Source of the DNA: Chlamydiota bacterium | GTDB lineage: Bacteria; Chlamydiota; Chlamydiia; Chlamydiales; SLFE01 | Direction: 5' to 3' | Assembly: GCA_011065065.1 (NCBI GenBank) | Contig: JAAKFL010000109.1 | Location: 1-6,401, forward strand | Length of the DNA stretch: 6,401 bases | Part shown: one piece after another, positions 1 through 5,015 of the stretch | How positions within the stretch are numbered: position 1 is the first letter of the stretch | Layout: each line of letters opens with the position of its first letter | Program-made: the position numbers and the translations under genes | Notes under the pieces: generated by a model | Seen by the model: only the letters and a program-made list of their open reading frames with translations | Told to the model about the DNA's origin: nothing | Database searches by the model: none

Positions 1-173
1 GCGATCGCAATCTCAATTTTTTTGAAACGGTGACGGCCTAAACGACGAGGCCCCTCAATAATATAAAAATCTTTTGAAAATGGGACCTGATACTGAAGGA
101 ACTTCAAAGGATTAGCCTTTTTTCGGCCTTGAAATTGAGTTGAATGTATTTGACTTTTAGGGTGCACCCTCAT
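1..173 (-). CDS. Unidentified basic protein, N-terminal part only
   Basis: Reading leftward from an ATG at 173-171, the frame stays open for 57 codons and runs off the window edge. A GGAG Shine-Dalgarno sits 7 bases upstream of that ATG (complement of about 181-184), which supports both the start and the reality of the gene. The visible peptide begins MRVHPKSQIHSTQFQGRKK and later reads FYIIEGPRRLGRHRFKKIEI. It is rich in Lys, Arg and His and shows no signal peptide or membrane segment. I do not recognise the family; the charge would fit a nucleic-acid-binding protein, but that is only a guess. It is transcribed away from the F-box gene, so the space between them is a divergent promoter region. 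In the plus direction two frames close almost at once and the third after 12 codons, so a plus-strand gene tail is less likely. Confidence 0.5.
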   Translation of the reverse strand, partial: MRVHPKSQIHSTQFQGRKKANPLKFLQYQVPFSKDFYIIEGPRRLGRHRFKKIEIAI

Positions 174-221
174 TGATCTTCTCCATTTTCTTTATTTTCC
201 TAAAGAAATGTTTTTTCTTTG

Positions 222-249
222 TTAACGGATGATTAATCTTTATTAAAAT
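222..249 (+). promoter_or_regulatory. Possible promoter of the F-box gene
   Basis: TTAACG (222-227, four of six matches to TTGACA) is followed after 16 bases by TAAAAT (244-249, five of six matches to TATAAT). The predicted start lies some 30 bases before the F-box ATG, in very AT-rich DNA. The match is moderate, and such AT-rich sequence gives chance hits easily. Confidence 0.35.
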
Positions 250-268
250 TTTAATTTAGTGATTAAAT
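231..268. promoter_or_regulatory. Phased ATTAA motifs and palindromes upstream of the F-box gene
   Basis: ATTAA occurs at 232-236, 242-246 and 262-266, with its complement TTAAT at 251-255, so the copies lie about 10 bases apart and on the same helical face. Two perfect palindromes are embedded: GATTAATC (231-238) and the 14-base ATTAAAATTTTAAT (242-255). The second overlaps the predicted -10 hexamer. This could be an operator for a dimeric regulator or intrinsically bent DNA. It could also be chance in AT-rich sequence. Confidence 0.3.
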
Positions 269-288
269 GTACTTAAACGGAGAGTTTT

Positions 289-957
289 ATGTCATTCATC
301 ACCCCTTGTGCAGTTTCACGACCGGACATCTATGTGGAAAAGGAGTTTAGAGATCTTCCCGATGAGGTTCTCTGTAATATCCTATCCTTCATGGAAATTA
401 AAGACATTCATAACGTGTCGTTAGTTGGACGGAGATTTCTCCCATTATTTGAACCGTTTCTCTATTTTCATTTAGGAATGAAGCAGGAAGATGATCCTGA
501 GACTCGGGAGTATCCCTCGACGCTTAAAGAAGGAGTTTTCGATCAAGAGTTTGAAGAAGAAAAAAAGCTGCAGATTCAAAAGTCAGAAAATCTCTGGAGA
601 GGCATCACTGATGCCTGTCCAAAGTATTTGGAACAAGTCGTCGACTTTGATCTGGCGTTTGGGCCAAATATCACCATCACTTCGTTTACAGGACTTCAAA
701 CCGTTTTCACAATTTGCAACATTGCGTTTCGAGTTTTCTTACTTTCCTTTACCCTCATTCATGCACTTGAAAATACCTCCCCCATCTCTACGGCAAAAGA
801 ATATCTCAAAAGTTTCAACACATGGTCCAAAGAAAGAGCCATCAAAAAAGAGAAGTTAACGAGAATTGAAGAAATCGAAGAGATCTTTAAAAAGCGAAAT
901 GAACGTTTAGCTTCAGGGGAAAACTTAGTTGACAGCAGTTACTGGTGGTTTTGGTAA
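289..957 (+). CDS. F-box domain protein, probable host-directed effector
   Basis: The protein has 222 residues. Residues 19-60 fit an F-box: LPDEVLCNILSFMEI followed by an N-V-S-L-V-x-R-R-F stretch, the usual LPxE...I...L......V...C/N+.F pattern. In eukaryotes this domain docks Skp1 and recruits substrates to SCF ubiquitin ligases; in bacteria it marks secreted proteins that hijack that machinery. After an acidic, charged stretch (65-100) comes a single hydrophobic segment (about 129-160) with one Arg in the middle, then a highly charged probable helix (180-207) and an aromatic tail SYWWFW. There is no cleavable signal peptide, which fits type III rather than Sec export, and no leucine-rich or WD repeats to act as the usual substrate-binding part. 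The start is supported by GGAGAG four bases upstream. It lies in the same direction as the Tol genes but is separated by its own promoter-like and terminator-like signals, so it looks like an independent unit. The F-box call is fairly firm; effector function and membrane association are inference. Confidence 0.8.
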   Translation: MSFITPCAVSRPDIYVEKEFRDLPDEVLCNILSFMEIKDIHNVSLVGRRFLPLFEPFLYFHLGMKQEDDPETREYPSTLKEGVFDQEFEEEKKLQIQKSENLWRGITDACPKYLEQVVDFDLAFGPNITITSFTGLQTVFTICNIAFRVFLLSFTLIHALENTSPISTAKEYLKSFNTWSKERAIKKEKLTRIEEIEEIFKKRNERLASGENLVDSSYWWFW

Positions 958-1007
958 GCTATCGTTATCATTTGACAAATTCACACCGATAAGCGAGTAT
1001 TTTTTTT
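958..1007 (+). terminator. Weak terminator-like stem after the F-box gene
   Basis: Directly after the stop codon, GCTATCG (958-964) can pair with CGATAAGC (987-994) leaving one bulged base. Eight T residues follow at 1000-1007. The loop is 22 bases and there are five bases between stem and T run, so this is at best a weak intrinsic terminator. It would separate the F-box gene from the tol genes. Confidence 0.3.
972..1000 (+). promoter_or_regulatory. Possible promoter of the tolQ-tolB group
   Basis: A perfect TTGACA hexamer lies at 972-977. At a 17-base spacing the -10 would be GAGTAT (995-1000), a poor match; TATTTT (998-1003) is better but needs a 20-base spacer. The -35 is strong and the -10 weak. 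The location, about 30 to 60 bases upstream of tolQ, is what one would expect for the operon promoter. Confidence 0.35.
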
Positions 1008-1018
1008 ATCACCATCAT

Positions 1019-1023
1019 AAGGA
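1019..1023 (+). promoter_or_regulatory. Ribosome binding site that decides the tolQ start
   Basis: AAGGA sits only 2 bases before the ATG at 1026 but 8 bases before the ATG at 1032. The spacing favours the second ATG, two codons further in. Confidence 0.55.
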
Positions 1024-1031
1024 CAATGAAT

Positions 1032-1754
1032 ATGCCTATTCTCGCCGCACACCCATTTTTAGATTCGTTTTTAGAGGCTGATTGGCTGGGCAAAGGGATC
1101 TACCTCAGCCTCTTAGCTCTTTCAGTAATCTGCTGGATCATCTTGATCCAGAAAACCGTGCTAACGCGACAAGTTCATCAGCAATCGCTGCAATTTACCC
1201 GAATGTTCCAAAAACATAAGAAGAGTCCTCTGAGTTTCGAGTTCTCCGCTCAAAGTTCCTACCCATTGCAAAAAATCTATTCGGTTTTGAAACGACAAAC
1301 TCTTGAACTCCTGAACAAAAATCACCACTTCACAAAGGAAAAAAGTCAACCAGCAACATTATCTCCGACAGACATTGACTTCATAGACACCCATGTCTCT
1401 TCCAGCATTATGAAAGAGGTCCGGCATATGGAAAAAAACCTGTTCATCCTTTCAACCATTGTGACGTTAGCCCCGTTTCTCGGTTTATTGGGAACGGTAT
1501 GGGGGATCCTCGTAACATTTTCCGAGCTCCAAAGCCACCAAATGGCAAACACCAACCAAATGATGCTTGGGGGATTGTCACTGGCGTTGACCACCACAGT
1601 TTTGGGATTGATCATTGCGATTCCCGCTTTGATTGGATACAACTATCTGAAAAACGCCATTAAAGGTCTGCAAACCGATATGGAATCATTTTCCAGTGAA
1701 GTGATGGCCTCTGTAGAACTTCAATACCGCCAAGTGGATGTGAAACACGAATGA
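1032..1754 (+). CDS. tolQ: TolQ/ExbB-family proton channel subunit of the Tol-Pal motor
   Basis: This is an inner-membrane protein that, with TolR, uses the proton gradient to drive the Tol-Pal complex. From the start chosen here it has 240 residues; an ATG two codons earlier at 1026 is in frame but too close to the AAGGA site. It shows the three membrane segments of the MotA/TolQ/ExbB family: TM1 at about residues 20-41, a cytoplasmic loop of roughly 95 residues, TM2 at about 136-163 and TM3 at about 178-203. Family hallmarks are LAPFLGLLGTVWGI in TM2 and GGLSLALTTTVLGLIIAIPA in TM3, which form the channel lining. Length and topology match TolQ and ExbB equally. The neighbouring tolB and pal genes point to a Tol role, although chlamydial annotations often use the name exbB. 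The stop codon overlaps the tolR start as ATGA, indicating translational coupling and equal supply of the two subunits. Confidence 0.93.
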   Translation: MPILAAHPFLDSFLEADWLGKGIYLSLLALSVICWIILIQKTVLTRQVHQQSLQFTRMFQKHKKSPLSFEFSAQSSYPLQKIYSVLKRQTLELLNKNHHFTKEKSQPATLSPTDIDFIDTHVSSSIMKEVRHMEKNLFILSTIVTLAPFLGLLGTVWGILVTFSELQSHQMANTNQMMLGGLSLALTTTVLGLIIAIPALIGYNYLKNAIKGLQTDMESFSSEVMASVELQYRQVDVKHE

Positions 1755-2173
1755 GCAGAAGAAACCCTCACCGATTCGAAACAGCTATTGAAGAACCGCC
1801 GATCAACATGACTCCGTTGATCGATGTGGTCTTTGTGATTTTGATTATGTTCATTGTTGTGGCTCCGCTTCTTGACGTTGACCGCATTGAACTAGCGGGG
1901 AGTCATTCACACAGAGAACAAGTGATGCCCATCCAAGACCAAAATCCGATCACAATCCGAGTTTATCATGACAACACGGTGAAATTTAACGGGCAAAAGG
2001 TTCTGTTGCCTCAGCTGACATCATTGCTGATGACGTCAAAGAAAACGTATCCCGGAGCTCGTCCCCAAGTATTTCACGACAAGAGAGCGACCTTTGGCAC
2101 CTATCAAACGGTGAAGAATGCTGTGGAAACGGCGGGATTCGAAGAAATGGACATTGTCTTATCACCAGGTTAA
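1751..2173 (+). CDS. tolR: TolR/ExbD-family subunit of the Tol-Pal motor
   Basis: The protein has 140 residues: a short cytoplasmic N-terminus, one membrane helix (about 22-42) and a periplasmic domain. The signature INMTPLIDVVFVILIMFIV (from residue 18) contains Asp25, at the position of the essential proton-carrying Asp of TolR/ExbD. The C-terminal part (about 66-138) fits the usual periplasmic fold that dimerises and, in TolR, can bind peptidoglycan. It sits inside the pore formed by TolQ and passes conformational energy to the TolA/TonB-type partner, whose gene follows 17 bases later. The start is fixed by the ATGA overlap with tolQ; no strong Shine-Dalgarno is visible, as expected for coupled translation. 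ExbD is the alternative name, but the gene neighbourhood favours Tol. Confidence 0.92.
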   Translation: MSRRNPHRFETAIEEPPINMTPLIDVVFVILIMFIVVAPLLDVDRIELAGSHSHREQVMPIQDQNPITIRVYHDNTVKFNGQKVLLPQLTSLLMTSKKTYPGARPQVFHDKRATFGTYQTVKNAVETAGFEEMDIVLSPG

Positions 2174-2190
2174 AACCCAAGTGTTCACCT

Positions 2191-2823
2191 ATGAAACTGA
2201 TTGTTGCCAGCGTACTTTTTGCTCATGGTCTAGGAATCTGGGCTCTCTATGCCCAGCAAAGTGCTGTACCCATCAATCTCAGTCCCAATAAAATCGTCGT
2301 CCATACGGTGACCTTTAAAAAACCTGAAAAATCGAAAATTGTGGCTCAAGCACCCGCACCCGCACCCGCACCAAAACCAAAACCAAAACCAAAACCGAAA
2401 CCAAAACCGAAACTGGTCAGAAAACCAACACCTCCTACTCCCAAAAAAGAAAAAAAGTTCAATGATGTACAAGTGAAAAAAATCCAGAAGGCACGAGAAG
2501 CATTGGCAAAAATCAACAAAGGGAAAACACAAGATGTCAAAATTGAACATCTCCGTGAGAGTTCCGAGTCAAATTACATGTCTAGCCTTACCCGAGGCCT
2601 GCAATCCTTACTCACCTTACCTGAATATGGTCCTGTCAAGATCCAAATCACTTTAAGTCGTTCAGGGGAGGTGAAAAGTTTGAAAATATTGAAGACAGAG
2701 AGTTCTCTCAATCAAAAAACTGTCGAGAGAGTTTTGAAAAATGCAAAATTTTCTTCTTTTGGTTCCAATTTTTCTGGTGAGAACGAGCATACATTTGTTA
2801 TTGTATTGAGAAACGATCTTTGA
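2191..2823 (+). CDS. TonB/TolA-like periplasmic energy transducer
   Basis: The protein has 210 residues and should link the TolQ-TolR motor to the outer-membrane TolB-Pal complex. It starts with a short hydrophobic anchor (about residues 3-21) that carries Ser7 and His12, resembling the Ser/His pair needed in the TonB and TolA anchors, although the spacing here is S-x4-H rather than S-x3-H. A linker contains four Ala-Pro and six Lys-Pro units (54-73) plus further Lys/Pro (78-85), like the extended periplasm-spanning region of TonB. A charged, probably helical section (90-128) follows. The C-terminal domain (about 130-208) contains VKIQITLSRSGEVKSLKILK, the strand pattern typical of TonB/TolA C-terminal domains. 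By position it matches the chlamydial gene CT598. There is almost no cytoplasmic N-terminus and no clear Shine-Dalgarno; it lies 17 bases after tolR. I call it TolA-like by operon position and TonB-like by architecture, and leave the symbol empty. Confidence 0.8.
   Translation: MKLIVASVLFAHGLGIWALYAQQSAVPINLSPNKIVVHTVTFKKPEKSKIVAQAPAPAPAPKPKPKPKPKPKPKLVRKPTPPTPKKEKKFNDVQVKKIQKAREALAKINKGKTQDVKIEHLRESSESNYMSSLTRGLQSLLTLPEYGPVKIQITLSRSGEVKSLKILKTESSLNQKTVERVLKNAKFSSFGSNFSGENEHTFVIVLRNDL
2350..2409 (+). repeat. Hexanucleotide repeat encoding Ala-Pro and Lys-Pro units
   Basis: Ten consecutive 6-base units lie here: three GCACCC, one GCACCA, then AAACCA or AAACCG six times. They encode (AP)4(KP)6 in the linker of the TonB/TolA-like protein. 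The near-identical DNA units can change number by replication slippage in steps of two residues without a frameshift, so linker length could vary among strains. Confidence 0.9.
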
Positions 2824-2825
2824 GG
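2822..2825 (+). promoter_or_regulatory. Ribosome binding site that decides the tolB start
   Basis: GAGG lies 6 bases before the ATG at 2832 and overlaps the TGA stop of the upstream gene. A TTG at 2820 is in frame but would add four residues in front of the signal peptide and has no binding site of its own, so 2832 is the likely start. Confidence 0.7.
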
Positions 2826-2831
2826 TCCATA

Positions 2832-4115
2832 ATGAAATACTTTGTCCTTTTATTGTTGATTCTAATTCCCTTTATTTCATGGGCGGATAGTCCGCTTGAG
2901 GTCCGTTTGGCGACAGAAGTGCAGCTTGTTCCGATCTATATGAGTCAAATTAAGGGAGATGGGAAGGAGTTACAGATTCCATATCTTAAAAAGATTGACC
3001 AAGTCTTGCGGTTTGACCTCAATCAAAATGGGTCGACCGTTACGCTCCCTGTCACCCAAGAAAGAGAAAAGGGTAAGTCTGATTTAGATGTTTATTTTGT
3101 GATTGAAAGTCGAATTACCGGGAAAAATCTAAAAATCACCATTTATGACATCTCTCTTCTCAAGGAGTATACAATAGACGGAGTCGAATTAGTCGGGACG
3201 CTTTCTCGGGACCGGCAATTGATTCACGAGCTTGCCGACACCCTTCACGAAGAGTTGTTTGGAGTCAGAGGGATCGCTTCCACTCGGATTATATTCACTG
3301 ACAAGGACAAAACAACGGGTGAAGTCTATGTCGTGGATTATGACGGAGCCAACCAGCTCCAGCTCACCAACCAAAATGCTTTATGTGTCACTCCCTCTTT
3401 CATTCCTCCACGGCTCGGCCTTCGGGGAAAAGATTACTTTTATGTTTGTTATAAAACTGGGCAGCCCAAGATTTTTCATGCGACATTGGACGGAGGCAAT
3501 GGACAACGGGTCACTCAGCTCAGAGGAAATCAGTTGATGCCGCAGCTCAGTCCCCAACGAAACAAACTCGTTTTCGTGAGTGATGCGGCGGGGAATCCCG
3601 ACATCTTCCTGTACAAATTCAATCCGCAAACGGGAATCGTGGGAAAGCCGCGCCAGATTTATGCCGTACCCTTTGCCACTCAGGCAAGTCCTGTCTTTAA
3701 TCCCTCGGGGACAAAAATCGCTCTTGTTTCCAACAAAGACGGTAGAGCCAAGATTTACATCATGGACATTCCTAAGGAAGGTGAGACGCTGAAAGACATT
3801 CATCCTCAGCTTCTTATCAAGCAGAATCGCAGTTGTACAGCTCCCAGTTGGTCGCCTGACGGGACGAAAATTGCATATACCTCTAAGGTGGACGGGACCC
3901 GGCAAGTGTGGGTGTGTGATTTAGTGACGGGCATTGACAAGCAAGTCACTCGCGGAGCGGGACATAAGGAGAATGCGACGTGGGCTCCGAATAGTTTGCA
4001 TTTGGCTTATAACGATGCGCATAATGTCTACATGATCAATTTGCATCAATTGAAGCCTGTGCAGTTGACGCGGGGGACAAGTGAGAAGAAGTTTCCGAGC
4101 TGGGAGCAGAGATGA
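2832..4115 (+). CDS. tolB: TolB, periplasmic beta-propeller of the Tol-Pal system
   Basis: The protein has 427 residues, about the size of E. coli TolB. A Sec signal peptide opens it: MKY, a run of Leu/Ile/Phe, then PFISWA with likely cleavage before Asp19. The mature N-terminus contains EVRLATEVQL, resembling the EVRI... strand by which TolB engages Pal and TolA. An alpha/beta N-terminal domain runs to about residue 145. The C-terminal domain is a propeller of PD40 repeats, the clearest beginning at about 236 (LSPQRNKLVFVSD), 286 (FNPSGTKIALVSNKDG), 338 (WSPDGTKIAYTSKVDG) and 384 (WAPNSLHLAYND). Loss of TolB elsewhere disturbs outer-membrane invagination and cell division. The gene begins 8 bases after the stop of the TonB/TolA-like gene and is followed by the inverted-repeat element, which probably marks the end of the first transcription group. 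The TolB call is firm. Confidence 0.93.
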   Translation: MKYFVLLLLILIPFISWADSPLEVRLATEVQLVPIYMSQIKGDGKELQIPYLKKIDQVLRFDLNQNGSTVTLPVTQEREKGKSDLDVYFVIESRITGKNLKITIYDISLLKEYTIDGVELVGTLSRDRQLIHELADTLHEELFGVRGIASTRIIFTDKDKTTGEVYVVDYDGANQLQLTNQNALCVTPSFIPPRLGLRGKDYFYVCYKTGQPKIFHATLDGGNGQRVTQLRGNQLMPQLSPQRNKLVFVSDAAGNPDIFLYKFNPQTGIVGKPRQIYAVPFATQASPVFNPSGTKIALVSNKDGRAKIYIMDIPKEGETLKDIHPQLLIKQNRSCTAPSWSPDGTKIAYTSKVDGTRQVWVCDLVTGIDKQVTRGAGHKENATWAPNSLHLAYNDAHNVYMINLHQLKPVQLTRGTSEKKFPSWEQR

Positions 4116-4120
4116 CTTAG

Positions 4121-4242
4121 GAATTTTTTAACGCAAAGGGGCAAAGACACAAAGGGAGGCTGCACCTGACTTGGACCAACGGTCCATGCACAAGTACAAA
4201 TCTTTGCGTCTTTGTGTTTTTGCCCCTTTGCGTTAAAATTTC
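4121..4242. repeat. Inverted-repeat element of 8-bp CAAAG units between tolB and pal
   Basis: The left arm 4131-4154 and right arm 4210-4233 are complementary over 24 bases with one mismatch (a G-U pair in RNA). Beyond them GAATTTTTTA (4121-4130) and TAAAATTTC (4234-4242) pair with one indel. Each arm is built from 8-base units: ACGCAAAG, GGGCAAAG, ACACAAAG on the left, and the complements of these (one with a base change) plus an extra ACGCAAAG on the right (4202-4209). The 55-base spacer holds a perfect small hairpin, TGGACC-AAC-GGTCCA (4172-4186). From memory, the ACGCAAAG-type unit occurs as a dispersed repeat in many unrelated bacterial genomes and gives rise to spurious protein annotations. 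No flanking target-site duplication and no transposase are visible. In RNA it would form a long hairpin able to end or stabilise the tolB transcript. Confidence 0.85.
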
Positions 4243-4309
4243 CTTTTTCGATAAAAAACACCTGTGCTAAACTACCACCAGCTTACACTATAAGTTTCTA
4301 GGGGAGATT

Positions 4310-5014
4310 ATGAAGACACTAAACTCTTTTATCATTTTATCGTTATTTTCGATTCTACTCACTGGATGTGGGTGCCGATCATCACAAGAAGTCTGGGATG
4401 ATACTAATAGCTGTGGACGTTACATGGGTCAAGGAATTCGCAGTTTGGGAGGAAAGCATGGAGATTCCAGACAAGTGAGATGTCGCGAGGACTTCTGCCG
4501 CCCACAAATGTATGGCTACCAAGAAGAAGATTTTGTTCCTCTCCAAGATGAACATGGTCAAGACCTGATTTGCATGGAAGCGACCCAACAGCCCAAGATA
4601 TCACCAGGAGATGCAGGAAGTTCGATTCCTGGGATTGAGAGTTTTCGCGATCCGGATCACGACCCGATGTTGTCGACGGTTTTCGAACATGTTCACTTCC
4701 CTTACGATAGCGAAAAAATTCTGGGGCAAGACAACATGCATAAGATCCAGAACATTGCCGAGTACATGGACCGTCATCCCAATGCGTATGTGTTTATCGA
4801 AGGGCATTGCGATGAACGTGGACCTCAAGCTTACAATTTAGCACTGGGAACAAGAAGGGCGAATGGTGTTCGTTCGATTTTGATTGCCGAAGGTGTTGAC
4901 TCACAGAGGCTCTTTACAGTCTCTTATGGAAAAGAGCAACCCCTAGTTTTTGGACATGACGAGGCCGCGTGGACATTAAATCGCCGTGCGCAATTTAAAG
5001 TGTATGTGAGATAA
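4310..5014 (+). CDS. pal: Pal, peptidoglycan-associated outer-membrane lipoprotein
   Basis: The protein has 234 residues. The N-terminus MKTLNSFIILSLFSILLTGC is a lipoprotein signal with lipobox LLTGC and lipidated Cys20; the mature residue 2 is Gly, consistent with transfer to the outer membrane. Residues 124-232 form an OmpA-like peptidoglycan-binding domain with EGHCDERGPQAYNLALGTRR. Asp168 and Arg183 are 15 apart, as are Asp271 and Arg286 that hold diaminopimelate in OmpA of Acinetobacter, so the pocket looks intact. The region 21-120 is an extension that E. coli Pal (173 residues in all) lacks, and it carries five cysteines (22, 35, 58, 63, 88). Start: GGGGAG three bases upstream. Pal ties the outer membrane to peptidoglycan and to TolB during constriction; Pal of the related Waddlia has been reported at the division septum. 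The next gene begins after a single base, so the two are co-transcribed. Confidence 0.93.
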   Translation: MKTLNSFIILSLFSILLTGCGCRSSQEVWDDTNSCGRYMGQGIRSLGGKHGDSRQVRCREDFCRPQMYGYQEEDFVPLQDEHGQDLICMEATQQPKISPGDAGSSIPGIESFRDPDHDPMLSTVFEHVHFPYDSEKILGQDNMHKIQNIAEYMDRHPNAYVFIEGHCDERGPQAYNLALGTRRANGVRSILIAEGVDSQRLFTVSYGKEQPLVFGHDEAAWTLNRRAQFKVYVR

Positions 5015-5015
5015 T

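Noticed and set aside
1..8. GCGATCGC palindrome, identical to the HIP1 octamer of cyanobacteria
   Set aside because: Only one copy was noticed, and it lies within the minus-strand coding frame; the genes here do not suggest a cyanobacterium.
202..220. AAAGAAA/TTTCTTT hairpin with a five-base loop in the first intergenic region
   Set aside because: Only A-T rich pairs plus one G-C pair, so it is weak; it lies upstream of both divergent genes, where a terminator makes little sense.
2230..2550. Minus-strand frames rich in Phe-Gly or Trp-Phe opposite the TonB/TolA-like gene
   Set aside because: The apparent low-complexity repeats are simply the complement of the Ala-Pro/Lys-Pro coding repeat.
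1026..2823. The tolQ-tolR-TonB-like group as an ExbB-ExbD-TonB iron or B12 uptake system
   Set aside because: The next genes are tolB and pal and no TonB-dependent receptor or siderophore gene is visible, so the Tol-Pal role is preferred, though sequence alone does not exclude double duty.
3381..3905. A 174-codon minus-strand frame inside tolB
   Set aside because: It lies wholly opposite the PD40 propeller repeats, has no recognisable domain and is explained by codon bias of the real gene.
4046..4261. A 71-codon frame on the minus strand over the end of tolB and the inverted repeat
   Set aside because: Its first half is a translation of the repeat units themselves (FNAKGQKHKDAK-like), a typical artefact of this repeat, and its second half is antisense to conserved tolB sequence.
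4284..4294. TATAAG (4289-4294) and TACACT as a -10 for a separate pal promoter
   Set aside because: No acceptable -35 lies 16-18 bases upstream, and transcription would start almost on the ribosome binding site at 4301-4306. A pal promoter may exist here but I cannot place it.
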